This document shows positions 6,601 to 12,123 of a stretch of 12,123 nucleotides of DNA, piece after piece. Positions within the stretch are counted from its first letter, which is position 1. The number at the start of each line of letters is the position of its first letter. Below the pieces are notes generated by a model. The model searched no databases and was not told the DNA's origin. It was given only the letters and a program-made list of their open reading frames with translations. Made by a program: the position numbers and the translations under genes. The DNA is from Phycisphaerae bacterium. GTDB taxonomy: Bacteria > Planctomycetota > Phycisphaerae > Phycisphaerales > UBA1924. The stretch covers positions 1-12,123 of the forward strand of contig JAEUIX010000037.1 of NCBI GenBank assembly GCA_016794945.1, given 5' to 3'.

Positions 6601-8274
6601 GAAGCGCCGTGCGCGTTCGAGCTGGACGGTCGGGTTCGGCTGGGCGACGCCGGGGGCAACCAGCCGACGCGCCTGGCCGTGCTCAGGCAGGTACGGGCGA
6701 GGGTCAATCAGGCGCGGATCCACTCCGGCCTGGCGCGGTCCATCATCGGGCTGCTGGGCGCCGAGTCGCTCGCCGGCGACTTGGAGGCCGCGCGTCTGCG
6801 CGGTCAGTTCGACGCCTCCGTGGAACTGGTGCCCAGGATCGGCGGCGCCGGCCCGGAGGACTGGAAGGTCAGGGTCGCCGTCGAGCCGGCGTGGGCCGAG
6901 GTGGTCATGAAGGGTGTGCCCCTGCGGGTATCGCAGATGCGCGGCCGCGTGACCCTGGACGACTCGGCCGGCACCGTCGAACGCCTGGCCTTCAAGGCGG
7001 ACGATTGGGCGGCCATGATCGACGGCACTTGGGGGATCGGGCCCGAGCCCGCCGCCGGGTCGGCACGCACGTGGTCGCTCGACTCGCGCTTTACGCTCGA
7101 CGCCGACGGACTGCCGCCGGACCTGCTGGCGCTCCTGCCCGACTCGGTGCGCACCTCGCTGGAGGGTGCCAAGGTGACCGTCGCCGGGGCGGTGTGGACC
7201 AGCGACGCGGCGCTGCGGCTGGCCGGTGATGACGCCGGACGCGTCCGGGTGGGGGTCGACGCCGCGCTGGACTTCGTGGGCCTTTCCGTCGACGCGGGGC
7301 TGGCGATCGGTGAGTGCAACGGCGTGGTCGGCGTGCGCGCGGACAAGGACTTCGAATCCCCGACCAAGCTGGAACTGTCGCTCTTCGGGGAATCGATGCG
7401 GGTCGAAGGCGTGCGCGTCACGGCGGCTTCGGCGCTGCTGGCGTCGGGAGCGGAGCCCGGCGTGATCGAACTGCGGTCGATGTCGGGCGCGTGCCACGGC
7501 GGGCGGATCAGCGGCCGCGCCTCGGTCGTGGAGCGCGACGGGGCGCCGGCGTTGTACACGGCGGTGGTCGACGTGGCGGGCGTCCGGTTCGCGGACATCC
7601 TGGCCGACCTGCGGCGCCGCGCCGGCCAGAACGCCGATGCCGGCGGCGTGTCGGCCGCGGTCAACCCGCCCGGCGGCGCTCCGCCGATCATCGACGCCGA
7701 CGATCCCCCGGGCGACGCGTCGCGCGGATTCGTGGATGCGACCATCGCGCTGTCCGGCGCGATGGGCCAGTCCGAGCTGCGCCTGGGCCGCGGATCGGTG
7801 CGCATCGCCGGGGGCGTGGTCCTGAACATCCCCGGCATCGTTCCGCTGGTGGAGCTGAGCAACCTGCAGCTGCCGCTCGGCGAGCGGCTGGACTTCGCCC
7901 AGGCGGTCTTCTGGGTGCGGGGAAACCGGGTGGTCTTCGACGAGCTGCAGGTGCTCTCCCGGTCGCTGGCGATCGTCGGCGACGGAGAGGTTCTTCTGCC
8001 GGAGTTCGGCCTGGACCTGAGGTTCAATTCGGCCGGTCGGGCGAGACTGCCGCTGCTGTCGGACGTCTACGAAGCGCTCCGCAACGAGCTGATCACCACC
8101 GTGGTTTCGGGCACCCTGCGCGACCCCCGGTTCAGCGTCGAGCAGCTGTCGGGCACACGCCGCCTGATCGGCCGGATGCTCGGGCTGGTACCCGACCGGT
8201 CAAGCCCGGCGACCCGCCCGGAAGGGCCACGGCCCGAGCCGGTGCGACAGGCCGTGGTGCCGTCCAATCCCTGA
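3679..8274 (+). CDS. AsmA-like giant envelope protein
   Basis: This 1531-residue protein has a short Ala-rich cytosolic N-terminus, a basic stretch (RPRRRWRWWLRG, about 34-45) and one membrane helix (about 45-61). After that comes a very long extracytoplasmic region of alternating beta strands. Near the C-terminus (about 1351-1504) lies a segment typical of the AsmA_2-like C-terminal domain. It contains RGSVRIAGGVVLNIPGIVPL, then a strand-rich VFDELQVLSRSLAIVGDGEV, and ends with SGTLRDPRFSVEQLSGTRRL. Proteins of the AsmA/YhdP/TamB group form elongated beta-groove bridges across the periplasm and help move or balance lipids in the outer membrane. That role is inferred here from architecture and size. 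Odd parts are a Gly-rich patch near 231-241, a helical insert (about 541-605) and a Pro-rich linker (about 1329-1350). ATG 3679 is preferred; an upstream in-frame TTG at 3652 would add nine residues. Neither has a good ribosome binding site. Confidence 0.82.
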   Translation: MEPTTPTNSSPDPQADAAAKALAALAKAGGAGARPRRRWRWWLRGVVLVLVLIPVMLAVLTQGPLPAAVLRAYVRANLGLEFDADWVSLKLDGRRVVSGMTLRAPGLDGAPGRFVAARRVEVDLDLSRLAALEVSPTHARVQGPIFRFSQSQTDGALNVASIRLPPGSGGSARLPRIDVEDGTVEFGEHNGGDFRALMSLGVRGFVAPRDAAGAAYRLRLVQTGGDSVAAVGGVGGVGGGTGASPAPEAPLQEGAVVLDGTLDARSGAGDLSLSGIELAKWTAERIPTQYREVWKGLEMRGQIARTRFQFSGSKIAVTLDLKDVAMRPPIVAGQAEVMGDYRPRMDDVAGTLRFTPAGIEADLRGTFEAQPCQVFLRTEGLGLDAAYSATLTSRNATLDFSPRILRFLPGVVKDNLERLGWPQGTMSAGITIRRAARAEGQPPAEATIAGTLTFDVDRIAYAVFPYEFGQVHAILTFDERQVRLVSATGVARSGAKMFAEGRFAPPDDTAACDLSVTVVDVPIDDTVRGAIDRSRAAGIHYALFSQSKYEELLAQGLVISPAQRRRLTTRLAQIKAGISEDRLDPADAGLSIEEMNRRLARPTFEVGGEIRTVAVKVARAQGPDRPTHTTVDVDFRRAGLLPQVFPYPIVAENLRLRIEDDRATLRGDQFTGLNGGSARVDGLAQFHAPTTDDTSIRFSTEIKVEAENLPIDDLVIFAVPEGRLDLGARLEMGPPRPRAKDAFSAKEVLRTLGLEGPVNCAASLSTDAQGATRFSIGVDLKGMTALPRHVHAGLPLMATNIHGRLSVSDEAVRVESLEGLIMPSDMGLAGLAALADAGQFSIRGAYDFGGPGRAGGFEANLAARDYDLTLALEDVLHAVAPGAAASLEEVRSVYSPSGRIDGEVILTAPAGAEMSLDVRLSRARDLGLDALGGRLHAALDAGEARLRVSKLSGGSMAGAELAFEDCRGAVTMGDEAPCAFELDGRVRLGDAGGNQPTRLAVLRQVRARVNQARIHSGLARSIIGLLGAESLAGDLEAARLRGQFDASVELVPRIGGAGPEDWKVRVAVEPAWAEVVMKGVPLRVSQMRGRVTLDDSAGTVERLAFKADDWAAMIDGTWGIGPEPAAGSARTWSLDSRFTLDADGLPPDLLALLPDSVRTSLEGAKVTVAGAVWTSDAALRLAGDDAGRVRVGVDAALDFVGLSVDAGLAIGECNGVVGVRADKDFESPTKLELSLFGESMRVEGVRVTAASALLASGAEPGVIELRSMSGACHGGRISGRASVVERDGAPALYTAVVDVAGVRFADILADLRRRAGQNADAGGVSAAVNPPGGAPPIIDADDPPGDASRGFVDATIALSGAMGQSELRLGRGSVRIAGGVVLNIPGIVPLVELSNLQLPLGERLDFAQAVFWVRGNRVVFDELQVLSRSLAIVGDGEVLLPEFGLDLRFNSAGRARLPLLSDVYEALRNELITTVVSGTLRDPRFSVEQLSGTRRLIGRMLGLVPDRSSPATRPEGPRPEPVRQAVVPSNP
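4369..4405 (+). repeat. Gly-codon tandem repeat with G-quadruplex potential
   Basis: Three 9-nt units of the form GTG-GGN-GGN encode VGGVGGVGG inside the AsmA-like gene. The stretch has five G-runs of 6, 6, 3, 6 and 4 (from 4371 to 4405) separated by 1-3 nt loops. It lies on the coding strand, so the mRNA carries it too. Confidence 0.8.
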
Positions 8275-8300
8275 CCCCCGAGCGGGCGCGACCGACGCCA

Positions 8301-8314
8301 ACCGGCCGGCCGGT
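8301..8314. repeat. Perfect 14-bp palindrome between the AsmA-like and LOG genes
   Basis: ACCGGCCGGCCGGT is identical to its reverse complement. It starts 26 nt after the AsmA-like stop and ends 61 nt before the LOG start. It may be a protein-binding site or a weak hairpin; it is not followed by a T-tract. The rest of the 101-bp gap shows only the LOG ribosome binding site. Confidence 0.4.
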
Positions 8315-8366
8315 CAATGATCTTGGCCTGCGACGACCGCACGCCCCGGCGGGCGGCCCGGACCCT

Positions 8367-8370
8367 GGAG
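8367..8370 (+). promoter_or_regulatory. Ribosome binding site of the LOG-family gene
   Basis: GGAG lies 5 nt before ATG 8376. It decides the start in a frame that is open far upstream, through the end of the AsmA-like gene. Confidence 0.6.
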
Positions 8371-8375
8371 AACGC

Positions 8376-9485
8376 ATGACCAACCCGCACAGGCAGGAGC
8401 TCGACCCTATTTCCAACGCGGAAGCCGCCGCGCCCGTGCCCGTTCCCGAGGCAAGGGCCGCGGTGCGTGCCGATGCGCCGGAAGTGTCGGCCAGGCTGGA
8501 CGCCCTGATCGCCGACGTCGGCGGCAACCCGGCCAACTTCGAGGGCCGGCTCATCAAGGACCTGCTGACCAACGCGCTGAAACTAGTGCCCGACCGGCGA
8601 GACACCGGGGAACTCAAGCTGATGGCCGCGGCGCTCAAGGAACTGCGCTACGCGTTCCGCGTCTTCGGTCAGTACCCCGACCCGCACAAGGTCACCATCT
8701 TCGGCTCGGCGCGGACCCCCAAGGCCCACCCGGACTTCGCGGCGACGGTCGAGTTCTCGCGGCTCATGGCAGAGGCGGGGTGGATGGTGATCACCGGGGC
8801 GGGCGGGGGCATCATGGAAGCGGGCCACGTCGGCCCCGGGCGGGAGAAGTCGTTCGGTGTGGCGATCCGGCTGCCGTTCGAGACCACCGCCAACGAGGTC
8901 ATCGCAGGCGACAGCAAGCTGATCCACTTCCGCTACTTCTTCACGCGCAAGCTGATGTTCATCTCGCAGGCCGAGGCGGTCGCGCTCTTCCCGGGCGGTT
9001 TCGGCACCATGGACGAGGCCTACGAGGCGCTCACGCTGGTGCAGACCGGCAAGGCGTCGATGGTTCCGATCGTCTGCTGCGAGGGCCAGGGCCAGAACTA
9101 CTGGGAGCAGTGGGACCGGTTCGTGCGCGAGGGCCTGCTTGCGCGCAAGCTCATCAGCCCGGACGACGTCGGGCTCTACCGGATCTGCCACACCCCCAGG
9201 GAGGCGGCGGACCACATCCTGCACTTCTACCGCATCTACCACTCCTCGCGCTACGTCAAGGACGACTTCGTCATCCGACTGAAGAAGCCGCTGCGCGCCC
9301 CGGACGTCGAGCGGCTCAACACCGAGTTCGCCCGGCTGGTGAAGGAAGGCAAGATGGTGCAGCGCGGCCCGCTGGAGGTCGAGGACGACAACCTCGAACT
9401 GCCAAGGCTTGTGTTCACGCACACACGGCGAGATTTCGGTACCATCCGGAAGCTGATCGACGCGATCAACGACTGCGAGGCCTGA
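8376..9485 (+). CDS. LOG-family Rossmann-fold protein (nucleotide phosphoribohydrolase-like)
   Basis: This is a 369-residue soluble protein. The core (about 104-290) is the LOG / 'lysine decarboxylase-like' Rossmann fold: VTIFGSARTP (106-115), ITGAGGGIMEAG (139-150), the FFTRK segment with R191, and the diagnostic PGGFGTMDE at 206-214 (catalytic Glu 214). R191 and E214 match the residues that act in LOG cytokinin-activating enzymes, which cleave nucleoside 5'-monophosphates into base and ribose 5-phosphate. Many bacterial members have other nucleotide substrates, and the old 'lysine decarboxylase' label is wrong for them. Typical LOGs are about 180-220 residues. This one has about 100 extra residues N-terminally, of which 40-100 look helical, and about 80 C-terminally. 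It therefore resembles the longer bacterial subgroup, whose substrate I cannot name. It follows the AsmA-like gene in the same direction and may be co-transcribed with it. Confidence 0.9.
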   Translation: MTNPHRQELDPISNAEAAAPVPVPEARAAVRADAPEVSARLDALIADVGGNPANFEGRLIKDLLTNALKLVPDRRDTGELKLMAAALKELRYAFRVFGQYPDPHKVTIFGSARTPKAHPDFAATVEFSRLMAEAGWMVITGAGGGIMEAGHVGPGREKSFGVAIRLPFETTANEVIAGDSKLIHFRYFFTRKLMFISQAEAVALFPGGFGTMDEAYEALTLVQTGKASMVPIVCCEGQGQNYWEQWDRFVREGLLARKLISPDDVGLYRICHTPREAADHILHFYRIYHSSRYVKDDFVIRLKKPLRAPDVERLNTEFARLVKEGKMVQRGPLEVEDDNLELPRLVFTHTRRDFGTIRKLIDAINDCEA

Positions 9486-9500
9486 GCCGACGATCGCCGT

Positions 9501-9896
9501 TCAAGGAGCCTGTTCGGGCGGCCGCGCCGGCTGGAACTGCCGCCACGGCGCGTGCAGGAAGGTGAAGGAGTACCGCCGGTCCCCGGCGCGGACGACCGCG
9601 CGGCTGCGGGCGATGACGCCCGGCGGCAGCGGCTCATCGATCCAGCGCCCCGGTAGCGTGTACGGCGGGATGCTGCTCACCGCGGGGCGGTCGGGCGGTC
9701 GTTCGGGCGTTGTGGCGGGCAGCGAGATCAGCGGTGTGCCCCCGCGGGTGGCGCCAGCGCCGGCGCCCAGGACGACGGGCACATCCGGGGGCAGGCTGAA
9801 GCGGATCGCGGCGGACGGGCGAGGATGCCCCACCGCCGCCTCGGGAGGCTCGGAACGCACCAGAGCCGCGATCATGACCATCGCTTGCGGTATCAC
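9501..9896 (-). CDS. Hypothetical protein, 131 residues
   Basis: I do not recognise this protein. It starts at GTG 9896, chosen because GGAAGA (9908-9903 on the minus strand) sits 6 nt upstream; ATG 9881 would give a product five residues shorter but has no ribosome binding site. Coding is supported by near-exclusive G/C third positions and an ordinary residue mix in the C-terminal half (for example GRWIDEPLPPGVIARSR and RYSFTFLHAPWRQF), including six aromatics among the last 35 or so residues. The middle (about 35-75) is Gly/Pro-rich and probably flexible. The short hydrophobic start (IPQAMVMIAALV) is too short for a membrane helix or secretion signal. It converges on the LOG gene with 15 bp between stops and is divergent from the lipoprotein gene. 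The open frame continues upstream to 10979, but that part is antisense to the lipoprotein and is not counted. Confidence 0.65.
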   Translation of the reverse strand: MIPQAMVMIAALVRSEPPEAAVGHPRPSAAIRFSLPPDVPVVLGAGAGATRGGTPLISLPATTPERPPDRPAVSSIPPYTLPGRWIDEPLPPGVIARSRAVVRAGDRRYSFTFLHAPWRQFQPARPPEQAP

Positions 9897-9902
9897 GTCG
9901 GG

Positions 9903-9908
9903 TCTTCC
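9903..9908 (-). promoter_or_regulatory. Ribosome binding site of the 131-residue hypothetical gene
   Basis: GGAAGA read on the minus strand lies 6 nt before GTG 9896 and decides the start within a much longer open frame. Confidence 0.45.
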
Positions 9909-9959
9909 GTTGGCACGGGCGTGCGGATGTCGCCGATCTGTACGCGGTCGGCGCGCCCG

Positions 9960-9993
9960 CGGTTGAACCGGCAAGCGCCGAATGCGTCGACGC
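9960..9993. promoter_or_regulatory. Two short palindromes in the divergent intergenic region
   Basis: CGGTTGAACCG (9960-9970) is a dyad with a single central base. GCGTCGACGC (9984-9993) is a perfect 10-bp palindrome. Both lie in the 145 bp between the divergent hypothetical and lipoprotein genes, where operator sites for shared control would be expected. A third dyad, CCCCG/CGGGG (10008-10012 and 10019-10023), lies just upstream of the TAGAAT box. Short GC palindromes also arise by chance here. Confidence 0.3.
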
Positions 9994-10028
9994 CCTTCGG
10001 CCGCACGCCCCGAATCGGCGGGGTCCAA

Positions 10029-10034
10029 TAGAAT
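10029..10034 (+). promoter_or_regulatory. Possible -10 box of the lipoprotein gene (TAGAAT)
   Basis: TAGAAT is a near-consensus -10 hexamer located 7 nt before GTG 10042. The only purine-rich stretch (GGGAG, 10036-10040) is 1 nt from the GTG, too close to act as a ribosome binding site. A transcript starting at the GTG itself is the simplest reading. Confidence 0.45.
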
Positions 10035-10041
10035 CGGGAGC

Positions 10042-11085
10042 GTGAAGCGACTGGGTCGAGTGCGGCGCGGGCTGGCGGGGGTGGTGGCGGCGTGCGCGCT
10101 GCTGGCGGGCTGCGCGACGGACGAGCCGGCATCGCCGACGCCCGGCGGCCCCGCACTCGGCGTCAGCCCGGCGACGGCGGCGCCGGTGCGCGGCGGACAG
10201 AACGGCGTCGAAGTTCGGTTCTGGCCGGTGATGGATGAGTCGATCGCCGAGGGGGAATTGGCGCGGCTTGAAGCCGCAGCGCCGCCGATCGACGCGGACG
10301 TCAGGGCGACATGGGCCGCCAGCGGGCTGCGGCTCATCGCGGTGCCGCTTTCGCAGGTGGAGCGGCTCGGCGCGGTGCTGGCGATGGCGCCGGCGCCCAA
10401 GGTGCAGGGGGCTCGCCCGGTGCTCAGCGTCACGCGGCTGTGGGTGCCGCAGGGGCCGTTGTGGACCGAGGCGGTGCGAGGGCCGAGGGCCGAAGCGACC
10501 CGGACGATCGCGCTGCACGATTCGCGGATGACGATCGGACCCGAGCCGGTTCGGCTGCTGGTGCGGTGCTGGACGGTGCCCGTTCTCCCGGCCGAAGGCC
10601 CGACGTCCGGGCCGCCGTCGGCGGCGGTGCACCTGGAGGTTGTTCCCCAGGTGCTCGATGCCCCGGGGCGCGTACCGGCCGACCTGCGGCTCCTGGAGCC
10701 GGGCCGCCGGTCGGAGCTGGACCGGGGCCTGGTGCTGTCGCGCCTGCAATGGAGCGCGGAACTGCCGTCGGATACCGCGATCCTGATCGTTGGCGAACCG
10801 CTCCGGTCCGATGCGCCCCCGAGGTCCGAGGGCGCCGGTCCGTCAGAGGCGGGTGCTGAGGGCGTGGGCGTGGTCAAGCGGCGGGACGCCGCCGGCGAAT
10901 CGGCCGCCACGGGGCCGTCGGTCGGCTCGCGGGGTCCGGGTGCCGCGCCGGCGGGGCCTCCATCGGATCCGGTGCCCACGTTGGGGCGGGCGATGCTGAC
11001 CTACACCGGACCCGGCGGCAGGGCGCAGCGCGGGGTGGTGCTGTTGATCCCGCACGCCCCGGAGACGTTCACGCTCGGTCGGTGA
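10042..11085 (+). CDS. Hypothetical lipoprotein, 347 residues
   Basis: The N-terminus is a textbook type II signal peptide: basic KRLGRVRRG, hydrophobic LAGVVAACALLAG and the lipobox LLAGC with Cys24 as the lipidation site. The residues after Cys (ATDEPASP) include no Asp at +2, so outer-membrane sorting is plausible by the E. coli rule, which may not apply here. The mature part up to about residue 255 has a mixed alpha/beta look (for example VEVRFWPVMDESIAEGELAR and VLSVTRLWVPQGPLWTEAV). Residues about 255-315 form a Pro/Gly/Ala-rich linker, followed by a short final strand pair (GRAMLTYTGPGG, RGVVLLIPHAPE). I recognise no domain. GTG 10042 is chosen because the signal peptide begins there and TAGAAT lies just upstream; ATG 9982 would add 20 residues that spoil the signal peptide. 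The gene is divergent from the 131-residue hypothetical. Confidence 0.82.
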   Translation: MKRLGRVRRGLAGVVAACALLAGCATDEPASPTPGGPALGVSPATAAPVRGGQNGVEVRFWPVMDESIAEGELARLEAAAPPIDADVRATWAASGLRLIAVPLSQVERLGAVLAMAPAPKVQGARPVLSVTRLWVPQGPLWTEAVRGPRAEATRTIALHDSRMTIGPEPVRLLVRCWTVPVLPAEGPTSGPPSAAVHLEVVPQVLDAPGRVPADLRLLEPGRRSELDRGLVLSRLQWSAELPSDTAILIVGEPLRSDAPPRSEGAGPSEAGAEGVGVVKRRDAAGESAATGPSVGSRGPGAAPAGPPSDPVPTLGRAMLTYTGPGGRAQRGVVLLIPHAPETFTLGR

Positions 11086-11162
11086 CCGCGCCGGTCGGGT
11101 CGCCCCAGTGCGCCGCATCGACTATCGGACGTGCCGCGTTTGACCGAACGGCGCGAACGGGC

Positions 11163-11176
11163 GGGCGAGAGCGCCC
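11163..11176 (+). terminator. Weak hairpin between the lipoprotein and HD-GYP genes
   Basis: GGGCG-AGAG-CGCCC forms a 5-bp GC stem with a four-base loop, 78 nt after the lipoprotein stop. No T-tract follows, so an intrinsic terminator is doubtful. The rest of the 145-bp gap (11086-11230) shows no clear promoter or ribosome binding site. Confidence 0.2.
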
Positions 11177-11230
11177 AGCCGCTGCTGGCCACAAGGTTCG
11201 TCACCGGCGGGGCCGATCAGACGTGCACCG

Positions 11231-12123
11231 ATGCTGCGCGTGTCGCTGACCAACGCCAGGCCGGGCATGACGCTGGGCATGCCGGTGTACCACCCGACGC
11301 TCCCGTCGCACATCCTGCTGCGCCCGGGGTTCGTGCTGGACGAAGCGAGTCTCGAGAAGCTCAACGAGCTGCGCGTCCCCCAGGTGTGGATCCGCTACCC
11401 GGCGCTCGCCTCGGTGATGAAGTACACCGACCCGCAGGTGGTGTACGAGCAGGCGAATCTCACGGCCATGATGGGCCGGGCGCTGGACCGCGCGCCCGAC
11501 GGGCTGCACGCCGACGTGGACTTCGCCCGTTACGCCGCCAGCATCCGCGCGCTGGTGGCGCGACTCTCGGCCAACCCGGAGGCGGCCGTGCTGGTGCAGG
11601 ACCTCGTCGGCGCCGAAGCACCGTTCGTGATGCACTGCGCCAACCTCTGCTTCGTGAGCCTGCTGATGGGGCTCAAGCTCGAGATGTACCTCATCGACCA
11701 GCGCCACAAGCTCCCCGCGGCGCACGCGCGCAACGTCGAGAACCTCGGCATCGGCGCCCTGCTGGCCGACATCGGCGTCCTGCGTCTGCCGCCCGGCGTG
11801 TACGACCGCTGGCTCGCTACCGGCGACGACTCCGACCCCGAGTGGCAGCGCCACGTGCGCAGCGGCTACGAGATGATCCGGGGAAAGGTCGAGCCCACCG
11901 CCTCCACGGCCGTGCTCCAGCACCACCAGCGCTACGACGGCAGGGGATTCCCGGGACTTCCGCCCGCAGGACAGACGCTTCGCGGCAACCGCATCCACGT
12001 CTTCGCCCGCATCATCGCCGTGGCCGACCTGTTCGACCGCCTGCGCAACCCGCCGGCGGCGCGCGGCGACGAGCGGCACCGCGTGCCCGTGGTGCGGGTG
12101 CTGTCGGCCATCGCCCAGCACGC
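11231..12123 (+). CDS. HD-GYP domain protein with altered HD motif (3' end outside window)
   Basis: The frame stays open to the window edge (297 residues visible). An in-frame TGA at 11141 with no other start between makes ATG 11231 the start. Residues 1 to about 60 (LRVSLTNARPGMTLGMPVYH, followed by a VWIRYP segment) match the small N-terminal domain often found before HD-GYP domains. The HD-GYP domain follows from about 130: H135 (VMHCANLC), then ALLADIGVLRLP where the family has LLHDIGK, H208 (HVRSGYEMI), H231-H232 and DGRGFPG (236-242) in place of DGxGYP, and ARIIAVADLFD with D266. HD-GYP proteins hydrolyse cyclic di-GMP at a two- or three-metal site. Here the His of the HD pair is Ala179 while D180 and the other visible ligands remain, so activity may be reduced or lost. 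No Shine-Dalgarno sequence is evident. Confidence 0.9.
   Translation, partial: MLRVSLTNARPGMTLGMPVYHPTLPSHILLRPGFVLDEASLEKLNELRVPQVWIRYPALASVMKYTDPQVVYEQANLTAMMGRALDRAPDGLHADVDFARYAASIRALVARLSANPEAAVLVQDLVGAEAPFVMHCANLCFVSLLMGLKLEMYLIDQRHKLPAAHARNVENLGIGALLADIGVLRLPPGVYDRWLATGDDSDPEWQRHVRSGYEMIRGKVEPTASTAVLQHHQRYDGRGFPGLPPAGQTLRGNRIHVFARIIAVADLFDRLRNPPAARGDERHRVPVVRVLSAIAQH

Noticed and set aside
3595..7497. A 1300-codon open frame antisense to the AsmA-like gene
   Set aside because: Its product is His/Arg/Pro/Gln-rich with no domain-like pattern. Stop codons are rare in any frame of such GC-rich DNA, while the plus-strand frame has clear strands, a membrane anchor and a family-type C-terminus.
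7314..8375. Upstream extension of the LOG frame into the AsmA-like gene
   Set aside because: The extension is an Arg/Gly-rich out-of-frame reading. ATG 8376 has a ribosome binding site at the right distance.
9982..10041. ATG 9982 as the lipoprotein start
   Set aside because: It would put 20 polar residues before an otherwise perfect lipoprotein signal peptide and ignores the TAGAAT box next to GTG 10042.
9897..10979. Extension of the 131-residue hypothetical gene to a 492-residue protein
   Set aside because: The added part is antisense to the lipoprotein, has Ser/Thr/Arg-rich shadow composition, and a GTG with a ribosome binding site exists at 9896.
11140..11145. TTGACC as a -35 element for the HD-GYP gene
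   Set aside because: No -10-like hexamer lies about 17 nt downstream; the region there is pure G/C.
1..12123. Mobile elements, CRISPR arrays, tRNA or rRNA genes
   Set aside because: No transposase, integrase, spaced direct repeats, cloverleaf-like or rRNA-like stretches were seen on either strand.

Overview
The window is a GC-rich (roughly 70%), densely coding stretch with no tRNA, rRNA, CRISPR array, insertion sequence or phage gene that I can see. Three things suggest a planctomycete of the Phycisphaerae type: the codon use (almost every third position is G or C), an envelope-spanning AsmA-like giant protein, and an HD-GYP protein whose N-terminus has a style I associate with that group. 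This is an inference from style; no marker gene in the window proves it.

Layout. (1) 2-2170, plus strand: the 3' part of a GAF-domain histidine kinase, followed with no gap by a response regulator fused to a SpoIIE/RsbU-type PP2C phosphatase. This is a two-component signalling operon whose output is probably protein dephosphorylation (partner switching). (2) 2177-2806, minus strand: a GNAT acetyltransferase that converges on the phosphatase gene and is divergent from (3) 2833-3560, plus strand: a hotdog-fold acyl-CoA thioesterase translationally coupled to a tiny membrane-anchored zinc-ribbon protein. The 26 bp between the divergent starts hold two overlapping TANNNT boxes and no ribosome binding site, which suggests a bidirectional leaderless promoter. 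(4) 3679-8274: a 1531-residue AsmA-like protein with one N-terminal membrane anchor, a helical insert and a Gly-rich patch encoded by a strong G-quadruplex motif. (5) 8376-9485: a LOG-family (PGGxGTxxE) nucleotide phosphoribohydrolase-like protein with long N- and C-terminal extensions. (6) 9501-9896, minus: an unrecognised 131-residue protein, divergent from (7) 10042-11085, plus: an unrecognised lipoprotein. (8) 11231 to the window end: an HD-GYP protein, cut off at its 3' end, whose HD motif reads AD.

How the genes work together. The two ends carry signal transduction: a kinase plus phosphatase on the left and a c-di-GMP-type phosphodiesterase fold on the right. The middle carries envelope biogenesis (AsmA-like, lipoprotein) and small metabolic enzymes (acetyltransferase, thioesterase, LOG). 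There is no single obvious pathway, and I see no clear new defence or mobile system. The points most worth a second look are the degenerate HD-GYP active site, the apparent leaderless promoters, the G-quadruplex inside the AsmA-like gene, and the two orphan proteins. Intergenic stretches are all shorter than 150 bp. Many very long open frames on the opposite strand are GC-driven shadows and were left out.
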